Positions 1-8,318 of a DNA stretch of 27,892 bases are shown here, piece after piece. The first letter of the stretch is position 1; the number at the start of each line of letters is the position of its first letter. Below the pieces are notes generated by a model that worked only from the letters and a program-made list of their open reading frames with translations, made no database searches and was not told the origin of the DNA. The position numbers and the translations under genes were made by a program. Source of the DNA: Limnoraphis robusta CS-951 (GTDB taxonomy: Bacteria > Cyanobacteriota > Cyanobacteriia > Cyanobacteriales > Microcoleaceae); NCBI RefSeq assembly GCF_000972705.2, contig NZ_LATL02000276.1, forward strand, positions 1-27,892, given 5' to 3'.

Positions 1-539
1 ATAGACGATCATATAAAATTTAAAAAGTTTATAATTGATTCTGAGCCTCAACTGTTATAATCTCTAGGATAGCTATTTTTCGATAGATCGAGAAAAATCA
101 CCTCAAGTTATCTAGACCATTTTAAGTGATCAATGACAGTTCTGACTAACGCTTCTAGACATTGCGCGGAGTCTGACGACAACTGATCAAAAGCTACATT
201 TTACTCATCGAAAACTCGACTTCAAGTTGGCTCCCCAAATTTTTTCATAAATTTTTAATTTTCGCTTAAGATTGATCTGGGGGGAGTGAGACAATTCAAA
301 AACTGCATCAATCTCATTCAAGCATTGAATGATCATCTTGAATTCTGACTGAATTTTCGAGAAGATATTATCAGTCAGTCAAGGGGTGACACTCCAAGGG
401 AATGCTTTGGTCTGGGACAGAAAACCCGGGGTTAAACTCCGAGAAACGGACAAAACTCCAAGTTGCTATTTTTGCACCTTAGACAATCATCTCAATTGTC
501 ACCATTGTATAACGAGTCATTTCACATTAAAGGCAGGGT
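1..539. other. Intergenic region, no gene recognised
   Basis: This AT-rich opening stretch holds no convincing gene. An open frame from 386 to 595 exists on the plus strand, but its product (many Cys and His, no recognisable domain) overlaps the better small gene at 540-713 in another frame and has no ribosome binding site. A -10-like TATTAT lies at 366-371, but the nearest -35-like TTGAAT (338-343) is 22 bases away, too far for a confident promoter. The left edge of the window may cut an upstream gene's regulatory region. Confidence 0.6.
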
Positions 540-713
540 ATGAACAACACTACCAAAAATCAGTCTCAAGATCTCCTCCTCGACATCGCCTGTGAGGAAT
601 TTAACTTTGAACGTTGGGCTAAAGCGGTAAAACCCCAGTTAATCGCGGCATTGCGAGGAAATTTTACGGTAACACCTAAACTATGGCAGCAGGCTCAGGA
701 AAAAGTAGACTAA
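540..713 (+). CDS. Small hypothetical protein (57 aa)
   Basis: A 57-residue frame starts at ATG 540 and ends with TAA at 711-713. The product begins MNNTTKNQSQDLLLDIACEE and continues with a soluble, probably helical body containing the segment FNFERWAKAV and the end LWQQAQEKVD. It has no signal peptide, membrane segment or cysteine cluster; the composition (acidic N-terminal third, basic and aromatic centre) is that of a real small protein. A purine-rich stretch AAAGGCAGG sits just before the ATG. A strong terminator follows 80 bases downstream (794-824), which supports transcription in this direction. I do not recognise the family and infer no function. The gene is likely because of composition, start context and terminator; sequence conservation would decide it. 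Confidence 0.6.
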   Translation: MNNTTKNQSQDLLLDIACEEFNFERWAKAVKPQLIAALRGNFTVTPKLWQQAQEKVD

Positions 714-793
714 ACTCATCTAGACACTTCTGAACTGTAAAACGCATTCGCTCTAAAAACAGAACTCCTAAAAAAATTTTGACAAAGTTTGAT

Positions 794-824
794 CTCTGGC
801 GGTTAATAACGCTAGAGTTTTTTT
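794..824 (+). terminator. Rho-independent terminator after the small gene
   Basis: An 8-bp stem CTCTGGCG / CGCTAGAG (one G-U pair) with the loop GTTAATAA is followed directly by seven T residues. It lies between the small gene ending at 713 and the ChaN-like gene, so it insulates the two transcription units. Confidence 0.8.
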
Positions 825-860
825 GTCGGTTGAAAATTCCTAGCATTGAGTTCTTCTAAC

Positions 861-1760
861 ATGAATAAAGTTGCCGTTGCAAAGGTTTTTACATGGTCAC
901 TGGGATTCTTTCTATGGTGTACACCCCCTACAGGGGCAGAATATCTAAACAATTTAGATCGATTTTTCGATTCTCCCGCCCTATATGCCGTCACTTCTTC
1001 CCAACAGAGGATCTTGCAAAATCTCAAAAGTGCGGATGTTGTGTACTTAGGAGAAACTCACGATCAACTCAAGGATCATCTTGCCCAACTCAATATTATC
1101 AAGGCATTATACCATAAAAATTCTCAAATCGTCATTGGGCTGGAAATGTTTCAGCGTCCCTATCAAGAAGTTTTAGATCAATATATCGCAGGTTCAATCA
1201 GCGAAACGGAGTTAATTGAGAAAAGTCAATATTTGCAACGTTGGGGTTTTCCCTGGCAAAATTATGCTGAAATTTTGCGGTTTGCGCGGCAAAATAATAT
1301 TCCAGTTTTAGCTTTAAATACTCCCAGTGAAGTCACCCGTAAGGTGGCAAAAGAAGGCTTAGGAAGCTTAACAGATGAAGATAAACGCTATATTCCGCCT
1401 CTGAGCGAAATTCGCACCGATAACGCTGAATATCGGCAAATGCTGCAAGAAATTTATCAACAACATCATCACGGACAAGGAAATAGTGCAGCTTTTGAAA
1501 ACTTCTTTTTAGCTCAAGTGCTTTGGGATGAAACGATGGCTGAAACCATTGCAAAATATCTCAAGAATCATCCCAAATCTCAAGTGATTGTTTTAGTGGG
1601 AAAAGGTCATATTATCTATAACTACGGAATTCCAAGTCGAGTTGAACGGCGATTAAGCGATCGCAATTTAGTTCAGCGTTCGGTTATTTTTTCAACGACA
1701 ACCGAAGAATCTGTTTCTAATAAAACTCCGATTGCTGACTATATTTGGTTAGTGGAATAA
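861..1760 (+). CDS. ChaN-family (DUF399 / haem-binding uptake, Tiki-like) exported protein
   Basis: A protein of 299 residues from ATG 861. An in-frame TTG at 846 would add five residues; neither start has a clear ribosome binding site, and ATG is preferred. The N-terminus (MNKVAVAKVF then a hydrophobic run to about residue 25, ending TPPTGAEY) looks like a Sec signal peptide. The cysteine at residue 20 is preceded by Trp and does not make a good lipobox. The body carries the family signature VYLGETHDQ at about residues 61-69, the segment VIGLEMFQRPYQ, and near the end VLVGKGHIIYNYGIP, all typical of the ChaN/Cofac_haem_bdg_2 fold. ChaN from Campylobacter binds haem, and related Tiki proteins are metalloproteases; which activity applies in cyanobacteria is unknown. 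The gene stands alone, convergent with gdhA and 13 bases from it. Confidence 0.85.
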   Translation: MNKVAVAKVFTWSLGFFLWCTPPTGAEYLNNLDRFFDSPALYAVTSSQQRILQNLKSADVVYLGETHDQLKDHLAQLNIIKALYHKNSQIVIGLEMFQRPYQEVLDQYIAGSISETELIEKSQYLQRWGFPWQNYAEILRFARQNNIPVLALNTPSEVTRKVAKEGLGSLTDEDKRYIPPLSEIRTDNAEYRQMLQEIYQQHHHGQGNSAAFENFFLAQVLWDETMAETIAKYLKNHPKSQVIVLVGKGHIIYNYGIPSRVERRLSDRNLVQRSVIFSTTTEESVSNKTPIADYIWLVE

Positions 1761-1773
1761 AGGCAAAATCGAG

Positions 1774-3060
1774 TTAGTTTTTAACATAAAAATCTCGGTT
1801 TCCTTTGGCATTCATCGCTTCTCCTAAGCGATTTAACCCATGAACATAGGCAGCCGTTCGCATGGAAATCGCAAGTTCTTGAGAAATACGCCAAATTTCT
1901 TCAGTTTCAGCTATCATTTTTTGTTTGAGACGATGATTCACTTCTTGGAGTGTCCAATACAACCCAGCCCGATTTTGCACCCACTCAAAATAACTAACGG
2001 TTACACCTCCTGCATTGACTAAAATATCAGGAATCACTTTAATTCCTCGTTCTTCTAAAATCCGATCTGCTTCTGAAGTGGTTGGGCCGTTTGCCACTTC
2101 AAAAATATATTTTGCTTGAATGTCTTTGGCATTTTCAGAGGTGATTTGATTTTCTAAAGCAGCCGGAATCAAAACATCAACATCTAAGGTTAAAAGTTCT
2201 TCATTGCTAATCACATCATGTTCAACAATATTACAAACTGTTCCTTCACAATAAACGGCTTTAACGCTTTTATTGGATTCTTTAAACTGTTGAACACTGG
2301 GAATATCTAAGCCGTTTTTAGAATAAATTCCCCCTTGAGAATCACTGACTGCAACGACTTTATATCCGGCTTGGGCGAGGAGTTGGGCGAGAGTTGCGCC
2401 TGCATTTCCAAAGCCTTGAACAGCAACTTTAGTATTAGGGGGAAATTGACTCAATTTTGCCAGAATTATTTCGATTACAAAAAAAGCCCCCATTGCGGTT
2501 GCTGTATCTCGTCCTAAACTTCCCCCTAATGCAATGGGTTTCCCGGTAACAACACCCGGACAAAGTTGACGACGAATGATGCTATATTGATCCATCATCC
2601 AGCCCATAATCATTGGGTTGGTGTAAACATCCGGCGCGGGAATATCAATATCTGGGCCAATAAAATCGGCGATCGCATCGACATATCCGCGACTCAAGCG
2701 TTCTAATTCGAGTTTTGAAAGTTCTTTCGGATTAACCGTAATTCCGCCTTTCGCACCCCCAAACGGTAAGCTTAAAACCGCACATTTAAAGGTCATCCAA
2801 AAGGCTAAAGAGGTGACTTCATCAAGGGAAACTGTCGGATAGTATCTCACCCCTCCTTTGGTCGGCCCTCTGGTGTCATCATACCGCACTCGATAACCTG
2901 GAAAAATTTTCAGTGAGCCGTTATCCATGCGAACGGGAATGGAAACGATTAAACTTGATTTAGGATATTTCAGCCGTTCGATAGTATCTTCGGAAAGGGA
3001 AACGTAGTTTAAAGCGCCTTCGAGTCTTTGGCTGGCATCTGCAAATAAAGAGTCAGACAT
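1774..3060 (-). CDS. gdhA: Glutamate dehydrogenase (Glu/Leu/Phe/Val dehydrogenase family)
   Basis: A 428-residue cytoplasmic enzyme that interconverts 2-oxoglutarate plus ammonium and glutamate using NAD(P)H. The length fits the hexameric family. The substrate-site segment GPTKGGVRYYP lies at residues 65-75, the catalytic-lysine motif PFGGAKGG at 99-106 (Lys104), and the catalytic aspartate in PAPDVYTNP is Asp144. The nucleotide-binding domain follows, with the glycine motif GFGNAG at 216-221. In cyanobacteria GDH is secondary to GS-GOGAT for ammonium assimilation. The gene is monocistronic here: its 5' side faces a 394-base spacer and its 3' end meets the ChaN-like gene. Cofactor choice (NAD or NADP) cannot be settled by eye. 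Confidence 0.95.
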   Translation of the reverse strand: MSDSLFADASQRLEGALNYVSLSEDTIERLKYPKSSLIVSIPVRMDNGSLKIFPGYRVRYDDTRGPTKGGVRYYPTVSLDEVTSLAFWMTFKCAVLSLPFGGAKGGITVNPKELSKLELERLSRGYVDAIADFIGPDIDIPAPDVYTNPMIMGWMMDQYSIIRRQLCPGVVTGKPIALGGSLGRDTATAMGAFFVIEIILAKLSQFPPNTKVAVQGFGNAGATLAQLLAQAGYKVVAVSDSQGGIYSKNGLDIPSVQQFKESNKSVKAVYCEGTVCNIVEHDVISNEELLTLDVDVLIPAALENQITSENAKDIQAKYIFEVANGPTTSEADRILEERGIKVIPDILVNAGGVTVSYFEWVQNRAGLYWTLQEVNHRLKQKMIAETEEIWRISQELAISMRTAAYVHGLNRLGEAMNAKGNRDFYVKN

Positions 3061-3454
3061 GGTTGAAGATTAACAAAACTCTATGGTTTAACTCATATCA
3101 TGGCAGTTGCCAGTTTGTTTGAGTCTTGATTCTATTTAATAATCTTGCAATGAAAATTAAGGGAGATCAACAAAGTCTGTCTGTAGAAACATCTGGTTTG
3201 ACAAGTTAACCCCGATGTGTATTTTAATTGTCGGATAAACTTTAACTAAGATTTTAGATATTCTTTTCATTTTTTATTGAACAAGATCTAGCACAATTTG
3301 AGCAGAATATGTAAAATTGGATTAAGGAATTTACCCAAAGTCGGTTCGTTTAGATGATCCGAATCCGGTTTTTTCAACTTAAGGATATTCTGATTATAAA
3401 ATTCTGGTTGTCTCTCATCCGAAATGATGATCCACTACTTACCTAGATCCCATT
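3061..3454. other. Divergent intergenic spacer (gdhA / DUF4126 gene)
   Basis: An AT-rich spacer of about 390 bases between two divergent genes that must hold both promoters. I see a short inverted repeat TGGCA-GT-TGCCA about 45 bases upstream of the gdhA start, and no convincing NtcA box, RNA gene or small coding frame with a ribosome binding site. Confidence 0.5.
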
Positions 3455-4048
3455 ATGATAGAACTCCTGGCTGCTCTGTCTGCATCAGCAGCCGCAGGGA
3501 TGAGAATTGCTTTACCCTTACTTTTAATTGGTTTACTGCAAACGGATTTGTGGGAGCGTGTTCCTTTTTTGTCTCGTTTCTCTCCCCAGTGGGTAGTGGG
3601 AGTATTAGTCAGTTGGTCGCTGTTTGAACTGTTCGCCTCTAAAAATGTACTCGGACAGCGAGTTTTAAACTTGATTCAGCTTGTTTGTAGTCCGTTTGTG
3701 GGGGCGATTATGGGAACTGCGATCGCCCAAGCCACAGAGGTTCCCGGATGGCTAGTGGGGTTAATTGGAGTAACGGGGGGTTTATTGGCGTTAGTCTTGC
3801 AACTGGTACAAGTCGGATGGTTTTACCGTTTGCGAGGTTTACCGATTTGGGCGATTTTTTTTCAAGATCTTCTCTGCATTTCCCTGGTCGTATTTGCCTT
3901 TGACGCGCCACAACAGGGAGGATTAATTGCCCTATTGCTGTTGTGGTTAGCGATTCGCAGTTCCAAAGAATGGTATCAATGGTACACCGCCCAAGCCTCA
4001 CCCAAACAACGCCATCGTCCCCGTCGTCACAAACGCAATCCTGATTAA
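3455..4048 (+). CDS. DUF4126 family integral membrane protein
   Basis: A 197-residue hydrophobic protein with four to five predicted membrane segments. The first covers MIELLAALSASAAAGMRIAL and its continuation, and carries the small-residue-rich pattern of DUF4126. Other segments lie around residues 46-60, 78-90, 97-117, 132-148 and 155-165. The tail is strongly basic (KQRHRPRRHKRN), expected to stay in the cytoplasm. The function of DUF4126 is unknown; homologues are common in cyanobacteria. The gene converges on hemH with only 10 bases between the stop codons, so transcription from one side probably reads into the antisense of the other. The start at 3455 is chosen because it precedes the first hydrophobic segment; there is no clear ribosome binding site. 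Confidence 0.8.
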   Translation: MIELLAALSASAAAGMRIALPLLLIGLLQTDLWERVPFLSRFSPQWVVGVLVSWSLFELFASKNVLGQRVLNLIQLVCSPFVGAIMGTAIAQATEVPGWLVGLIGVTGGLLALVLQLVQVGWFYRLRGLPIWAIFFQDLLCISLVVFAFDAPQQGGLIALLLLWLAIRSSKEWYQWYTAQASPKQRHRPRRHKRNPD

Positions 4049-4058
4049 GCCACAGCGT

Positions 4059-5222
4059 TTAGAGTAAACCGACTAAATGCAAGGGGCCGTGACCTGTAAT
4101 TAATTCAACTACAACGGCAACAATCCCAATCATTGCCAAACGCCCATTCCAAACTTCGGCGGCGGTTGTCATTCCCCATTCCCAACGTTCTTGGGGGTAC
4201 ATTTTTGTTTTTTTAGGGGGATGAGTAACTTCAGCAAATGTAATTTGAGGTCCGTCTAAGGCTTCAATCACCATATCGGCTAAATCTTCGATAAAAACCG
4301 GATGGGTATTGAGTGCCGGAACCCGATAAAAGTTTTTAATTCCAGATTCGACCGCCAGATGACGATACTCCATGTCAATTTCTTCGAGAGTTTCGATATG
4401 TTCAGACACGAAGCTAATGGGAACCACCATCAGGTTTTCTACCCCTTGTTGAGCGAGTTCAGGGATGGCTTCTTCGGTGTAGGGTTTGAGCCACTCAACC
4501 GGGCCTACTCGACTCTGATAAGCCAGAGTATGAGGGTTTGGACGATTGAGGGTTTGCATGATTAACCGCGTACAGTTTTCGATTTCAGTCTGGTAGGGAT
4601 CACCCGCTTCTTCAACGTAATTGACGGGTACCCCGTGAGCGCTGAAAAATAGATGAATGTGTTCAGAATCTTGACAGTGATCAAGTTCTTCAGCGATTAA
4701 TTGACTCATCGCCTGTAAATAGCCCGGTCGATCATACCAAGAGGGAATCACTGTATAATTAATTTTTTGCAGAGCCGGATCTTCAGACCAAAGTCGTTCT
4801 AACAGTCTGAAGCTAGAACCACTGGTACTGATCGAAAATTGGGGATACAAAGGTAAAATCACCAGTTGTTCAACTTGGTCTCGCTTGATTCTGACGAGCG
4901 CTTCTTCGGTGAAGGGATGCCAGTAACGCATTCCCACATAAATTTGAACATCATGCCCTTTTTGTTGTAACTTTTCCTCAAGGGCGACAGCTTGTTCTTC
5001 CGTAATGCGTCGCAGGGGTGAACCCCCGCCAATCGCTTTATAGTTTTCTTGAGATTTGCTGTAACGCAAGGTCGAGATTAACCAAGCCAGGGGTCGCTGC
5101 AACCAACGAAAGGGCAGACGAATGATTTCCGGATCGGAAAATAGGTTATACAAAAAGGGGCGGACATCTTCTAGTTGCTCTGGCCCGCCCAGATTTAACA
5201 GTAAAACTCCGACTCGTCCCAT
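4059..5222 (-). CDS. hemH: Ferrochelatase with C-terminal CAB/Hlip-type chlorophyll-binding segment
   Basis: A 387-residue enzyme that inserts ferrous iron into protoporphyrin IX to make protohaem. The family N-terminus [11 protein letters not shown] is at residues 4-14, the catalytic histidine in FFSAHGVP is His196, and the active-site glutamate in [10 protein letters not shown] is Glu277. After the catalytic domain (to about residue 325) comes a linker, then a single membrane helix with the light-harvesting-type motif [11 protein letters not shown] (Glu356, Asn359, Arg361). This CAB domain is known from cyanobacterial and plastid ferrochelatase and links the enzyme to the thylakoid membrane and chlorophyll supply. 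The gene is divergent from a methyltransferase, with about 100 bases between start codons. Confidence 0.96.
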   Translation of the reverse strand: MGRVGVLLLNLGGPEQLEDVRPFLYNLFSDPEIIRLPFRWLQRPLAWLISTLRYSKSQENYKAIGGGSPLRRITEEQAVALEEKLQQKGHDVQIYVGMRYWHPFTEEALVRIKRDQVEQLVILPLYPQFSISTSGSSFRLLERLWSEDPALQKINYTVIPSWYDRPGYLQAMSQLIAEELDHCQDSEHIHLFFSAHGVPVNYVEEAGDPYQTEIENCTRLIMQTLNRPNPHTLAYQSRVGPVEWLKPYTEEAIPELAQQGVENLMVVPISFVSEHIETLEEIDMEYRHLAVESGIKNFYRVPALNTHPVFIEDLADMVIEALDGPQITFAEVTHPPKKTKMYPQERWEWGMTTAAEVWNGRLAMIGIVAVVVELITGHGPLHLVGLL

Positions 5223-5325
5223 AGCGGTTTGTGATCCCCAATTTTTAATCTTTGTTACCTATTTTAATGATAGTAGCCTGATATTGGGGCAAAGTCGATA
5301 GTGAAAAAATGCAAATATTTTAGAT

Positions 5326-6009
5326 ATGGCAACAATTTTAAGAAGTCTCAGCTACCGTTATCAATGGCTTTACGATACGATCTCGGGTCTGGCTGCCTTG
5401 AGTGTGGGAGGAGAAGCCCGTTTTCGGCGATTGGCATTGGAAGGATTGTCTATCAATCCTAACACGAAGGTCTTGGATTTATGTTGTGGGAGTGGACAGG
5501 CAACCGAGGTTTTGGTTCAACATTCTCAAAATGTTGTGGGGTTGGATGCCTCTCCTTTATCATTAAAACGCGCTAAACACAATGTTCCTACGGCTGAATA
5601 TGTGGAAGCTTTTGCTGAAAAAATGCCCTTTGCTGATGATCAATTTGATCTGGTTCATACCAGTGCGGCTTTACATGAAATGAACCCGGTTCAGCTTCGG
5701 CAAATTTTAGAGGAAGTCTATCGGGTTCTCAAGCCAGGAGGGGTGTTTACCTTGGTTGATTTTCATCGCCCTAATAACCCATTATTTTGGCCAGGAATTG
5801 CCCTGTTTTTGTGGCTGTTTGAAACGGAAACGGCTTGGCAATTGTTACAAACAGATTTGATGGCGTTACTGTCTGAAGTGGGGTTTCGGGCCAATTTATC
5901 GGAAGCGCAGGGGGCTGATTTTCCCCAACAACGGCTTTGTGCCGGGGGTAGTCTTCAGGTGATTCAAGTTCAGAAGCCTGGCGTGAACGGATATCTCTCT
6001 CGGGAGTGA
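5326..6009 (+). CDS. Class I SAM-dependent methyltransferase (UbiE/Coq5-like)
   Basis: A 227-residue soluble protein with a Rossmann-type methyltransferase core. The SAM-binding motif I reads VLDLCCGSGQA (residues 49-59). The acidic residue ending strand 2 is Asp74 in VVGLDAS, motif II lies around AEKMPFADDQFDLV (97-110), and the post-core signature RVLKPGG is at 133-139. A hydrophobic segment near 154-165 (LFWPGIALFLWLFE) could touch a membrane or a lipophilic substrate. The substrate cannot be read from the sequence. Divergence from hemH over a short spacer suggests possible co-regulation with tetrapyrrole or membrane-lipid metabolism, but this is inference. The gene starts at ATG 5326 without a clear ribosome binding site. 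Confidence 0.85.
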   Translation: MATILRSLSYRYQWLYDTISGLAALSVGGEARFRRLALEGLSINPNTKVLDLCCGSGQATEVLVQHSQNVVGLDASPLSLKRAKHNVPTAEYVEAFAEKMPFADDQFDLVHTSAALHEMNPVQLRQILEEVYRVLKPGGVFTLVDFHRPNNPLFWPGIALFLWLFETETAWQLLQTDLMALLSEVGFRANLSEAQGADFPQQRLCAGGSLQVIQVQKPGVNGYLSRE

Positions 6010-6140
6010 TTCCTTAAATTCAGTTAACTGAATCCGGGGAAAATATTAAGGATTGCAACAAGAACTGTTTTGCTTGCCAAGTTCGTGATACTAAATGGAA
6101 ACTAAGATTCTTAATCCGATTTTGTAAACCTCTAAAAACA

Positions 6141-6157
6141 AAGGAGAAAGTCAATTG
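6141..6157 (+). promoter_or_regulatory. Strong ribosome binding site for a TTG start (psaK)
   Basis: AAGGAG at 6141-6146 followed after eight bases by TTG. Few genes in this window have such a clear Shine-Dalgarno sequence; here it fixes a non-ATG start for a highly expressed photosystem gene. Confidence 0.8.
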
Positions 6158-6415
6158 ATTTACTCAGAATTAATCGCCGCTACAGCAAACACCGTCACGA
6201 CTGTTTCTTGGAGTCCCAAGACGGCAATTGTGATGATTATCTGCAATATTGTAATGTTTGCGGTTGGTAAATTTGTGATTCAAAAGCCTAATGTTGGCCC
6301 TGCACCTAACACCTTTTTAGGCATGAGTTTAGCTGCATTAATTGGGACAGCTTGTTTAGGTCATATTGTTGGTGCGGGTGTGATTCTTGGACTCGCAAAC
6401 GTCGGTACTCTTTAG
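6155..6415 (+). CDS. psaK: Photosystem I reaction centre subunit X (PsaK)
   Basis: An 86-residue thylakoid membrane protein, the usual length of PsaK. It has two membrane helices (about residues 24-40 and 58-80) joined by a loop containing VIQKPNVGPAPNTFLG, and ends with the well conserved GHIVGAGVILGLANVG. PsaK sits at the edge of photosystem I and takes part in antenna coupling and state transitions. The start codon is TTG at 6155, supported by an excellent ribosome binding site (AAGGAG, 6141-6146, eight bases upstream) and by the absence of a better ATG. The short N-terminal stretch MIYSELIAATANTVTTVSWSP matches the family form. A strong hairpin terminator follows. The gene is monocistronic and convergent with the CruP-like gene. 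Confidence 0.95.
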   Translation: MIYSELIAATANTVTTVSWSPKTAIVMIICNIVMFAVGKFVIQKPNVGPAPNTFLGMSLAALIGTACLGHIVGAGVILGLANVGTL

Positions 6416-6435
6416 ATTTGATTTGACTCTACTCT

Positions 6436-6487
6436 AGAAACCCGGTTTCTTTGAGAAACCGGGTTTCTGTTTGGGGTTTCTGTTTTT
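6436..6487 (+). terminator. Perfect 15-bp hairpin terminator after psaK
   Basis: AGAAACCCGGTTTCT (6436-6450) and its exact reverse complement (6454-6468) are separated by TTG, giving a 15-bp stem with a 3-base loop, followed by a T-rich stretch to about 6487. It lies between the convergent psaK and CruP-like genes. The T tract is on the psaK side. The arms resemble the dispersed AGAAACC/GGTTTCT palindromes that I recall as common in cyanobacterial genomes. Confidence 0.8.
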
Positions 6488-6490
6488 ATT

Positions 6491-8050
6491 TTAATGATAA
6501 TCTTGACCTGAACCATATTTCCAAGCTTCTAACCAACGATGATAGTAATATTGCTGGATGGGTGATAAGTTTTTAATCGAAGGTTCTCGGTTTTTTCCCA
6601 GTGAAAATAACGCAGTATAAGCCCCTAAGTTAAAATAGTGAACAGTCCACTCTAATAAAGGCGTTAACCCCACTTGTGGAATCACTTTAAATACAATATC
6701 AGGATGAGAAATACTGGTTTTAAACAAGGTTTTGGCTAAGGGGAAAAACTGCACAACATCTTGTAAAAAAGGTTTGAGAACCCCATCGCCTAATTGTTCC
6801 ATTTCTTGAAATACTGCGGCTAATAGATTGTTAATGGTATCGGGGTTAATCGTTTGATGAACGCCCACACTCATCGAACGTTGAAACAGCCAAGTTACAG
6901 ACAAACTGGGTTGATAGGGTTGCAACAAAGTTAACGCATTTTGATCGAGACATTCGGTTTTTAAAGCCTCTTCAATTCCCACTGTTAATCGTTTTAAATG
7001 ACGCACCATTGAACCAAAGCCGCCAAAACTTAAAGGAGATTGACTCGCACTACTATCTCCAACCGGAAGTATTCTATCCCAAGGTGTTTTTAACGGACTA
7101 TTTTTATAACAGGGGAAAAAGCCAAATAAAGCCCGTTTAAATGTGAGTTGATGGAGTTCAATGTGTTGATATTCGGGTAACAAGCGTAAATATTCTTCAA
7201 AAAAGAATTCTAAACTAAATCGTTCAGGATGAGCATCTATGTAGGTAAATAAATAAGTTGTGCGTCCATCTTTGGCGGGAAAAGCTTCCCAAAAATATTG
7301 ACATTGATTTTCCAAAGCCGTGAACGAGGCGAAAATATCCCCCGTTTCATTGTTAGAATATCCGGTTGCACAAGTTCCCACAACTAAACATACCGCATCG
7401 GGTTTTTCCCCTTGTCTTGCTTGTCGAACAATTGGCGAAAAATGCCCCATTGCATCTAATAATAATCGGGTGTTAATATTGAGTTGGGATTCATCTTGTT
7501 TAGCAGTAATTTGAACCCCATTCGGATGAACCGTTGCGGCTTCATAAACCGTATTTTCAAATAGTTTACCGCCAGCTTCTAGAAAACGAATTTTGAGGGT
7601 TTCCAGTAAATAAACGGGGTCAACCCCAATATTCAGAACATCTTTTACCCAAATATCAGGACTATTCGGAAAACTCAAACGAGCGGGATTATATTCGGTA
7701 GAAATAGCTTGATTTAATTCATCAGGTGAAAGTAGATTTAACTCTAAAAAAACATCTAATTCTTGACGAGAAATATTCCATTCTTGTTCTCGTCCTTTTA
7801 AGATTCCCCGTTCAATTAACGCCACTCGCCAACCCCGACTCGCCAACGAAGCGCCGATTAAAATGCCCAATGTTCCGCCACAAATTGCCAGATCATAATC
7901 GATAGTTCCGAGGGGTTCAGAATTGCGTTTAACCGTTTGGGGAATGGGAAGTTGATTGTTTTTCAGCGAGTTCCAGAGATTGTCTGCATTTCGCAGTCCG
8001 TTGAGGGGATTTCCCGGAATTTGAGTGAGAATTTCTTCAGTTAGAGACAT
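6491..8050 (-). CDS. cruP: FAD-dependent oxidoreductase, CruP-like (lycopene cyclase CruA/CruP family)
   Basis: A 519-residue flavoprotein. The dinucleotide-binding motif is in YDLAICGGTLGILIGASLA (residues 52-70), the acidic end of strand 2 is Glu80 in VALIERG, and the following segment KGREQEWNISRQEL (85-98) matches what I recall for cyanobacterial CruP and its plant homologue. A second FAD-contact region reads RILPVGDSSASQSPLSFGGFG. CruA-type proteins cyclise lycopene; CruP is a paralogue conserved in oxygenic phototrophs, reported to influence carotenoid composition and oxidative-stress tolerance, with weak or no direct cyclase activity. The gene stands alone between psaK and an ABC ATPase. 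The choice of CruP over CruA rests on remembered motifs and is moderately sure. Confidence 0.72.
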   Translation of the reverse strand: MSLTEEILTQIPGNPLNGLRNADNLWNSLKNNQLPIPQTVKRNSEPLGTIDYDLAICGGTLGILIGASLASRGWRVALIERGILKGREQEWNISRQELDVFLELNLLSPDELNQAISTEYNPARLSFPNSPDIWVKDVLNIGVDPVYLLETLKIRFLEAGGKLFENTVYEAATVHPNGVQITAKQDESQLNINTRLLLDAMGHFSPIVRQARQGEKPDAVCLVVGTCATGYSNNETGDIFASFTALENQCQYFWEAFPAKDGRTTYLFTYIDAHPERFSLEFFFEEYLRLLPEYQHIELHQLTFKRALFGFFPCYKNSPLKTPWDRILPVGDSSASQSPLSFGGFGSMVRHLKRLTVGIEEALKTECLDQNALTLLQPYQPSLSVTWLFQRSMSVGVHQTINPDTINNLLAAVFQEMEQLGDGVLKPFLQDVVQFFPLAKTLFKTSISHPDIVFKVIPQVGLTPLLEWTVHYFNLGAYTALFSLGKNREPSIKNLSPIQQYYYHRWLEAWKYGSGQDYH

Positions 8051-8082
8051 AGAAGTTGGAATAATACACTATTATAGCAGAA

Positions 8083-8116
8083 GTCAGGAGACAGGAGACA
8101 CCGAGACTGGAGACAG
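8083..8116. repeat. Short degenerate GGAGACA tandem repeat
   Basis: The motif GGAGACA occurs three times within 34 bases (GTCAGGAGACAGGAGACACC then GAGACTGGAGACAG) in the spacer upstream of the CruP-like gene. Short purine-rich repeats like this are frequent in cyanobacterial intergenic DNA; no function is evident. Confidence 0.6.
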
Positions 8117-8318
8117 AATTGAAACCTTTATCATAAAAGGATTTGACAGAAAAACACTGTCCTAATCAAAGGCTTCGACTGCTATTACTAGGATAGAAGA
8201 TTTTGCAGTGATGGCGATCGCGAGTCACAAAAAAGTAGAATAGACAATACCTATCCTACTCAGAAGCAATTTATATTTATTAAAGCTGCTTGTCAGTTCA
8301 ACCTCTCTGTATAGGGAA

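Noticed and set aside
386..595. Open frame of 69 codons on the plus strand in the first spacer
   Set aside because: It overlaps the better small gene at 540-713 in another frame, lacks a ribosome binding site and has a composition (scattered Cys/His, no domain) expected by chance.
5236..5289. Inverted repeat CCCCAAT ... ATTGGGG between hemH and the methyltransferase as an operator
   Set aside because: The arms are 7 bases with a 40-base gap, which is likely to occur by chance; the position between divergent promoters is the only support.
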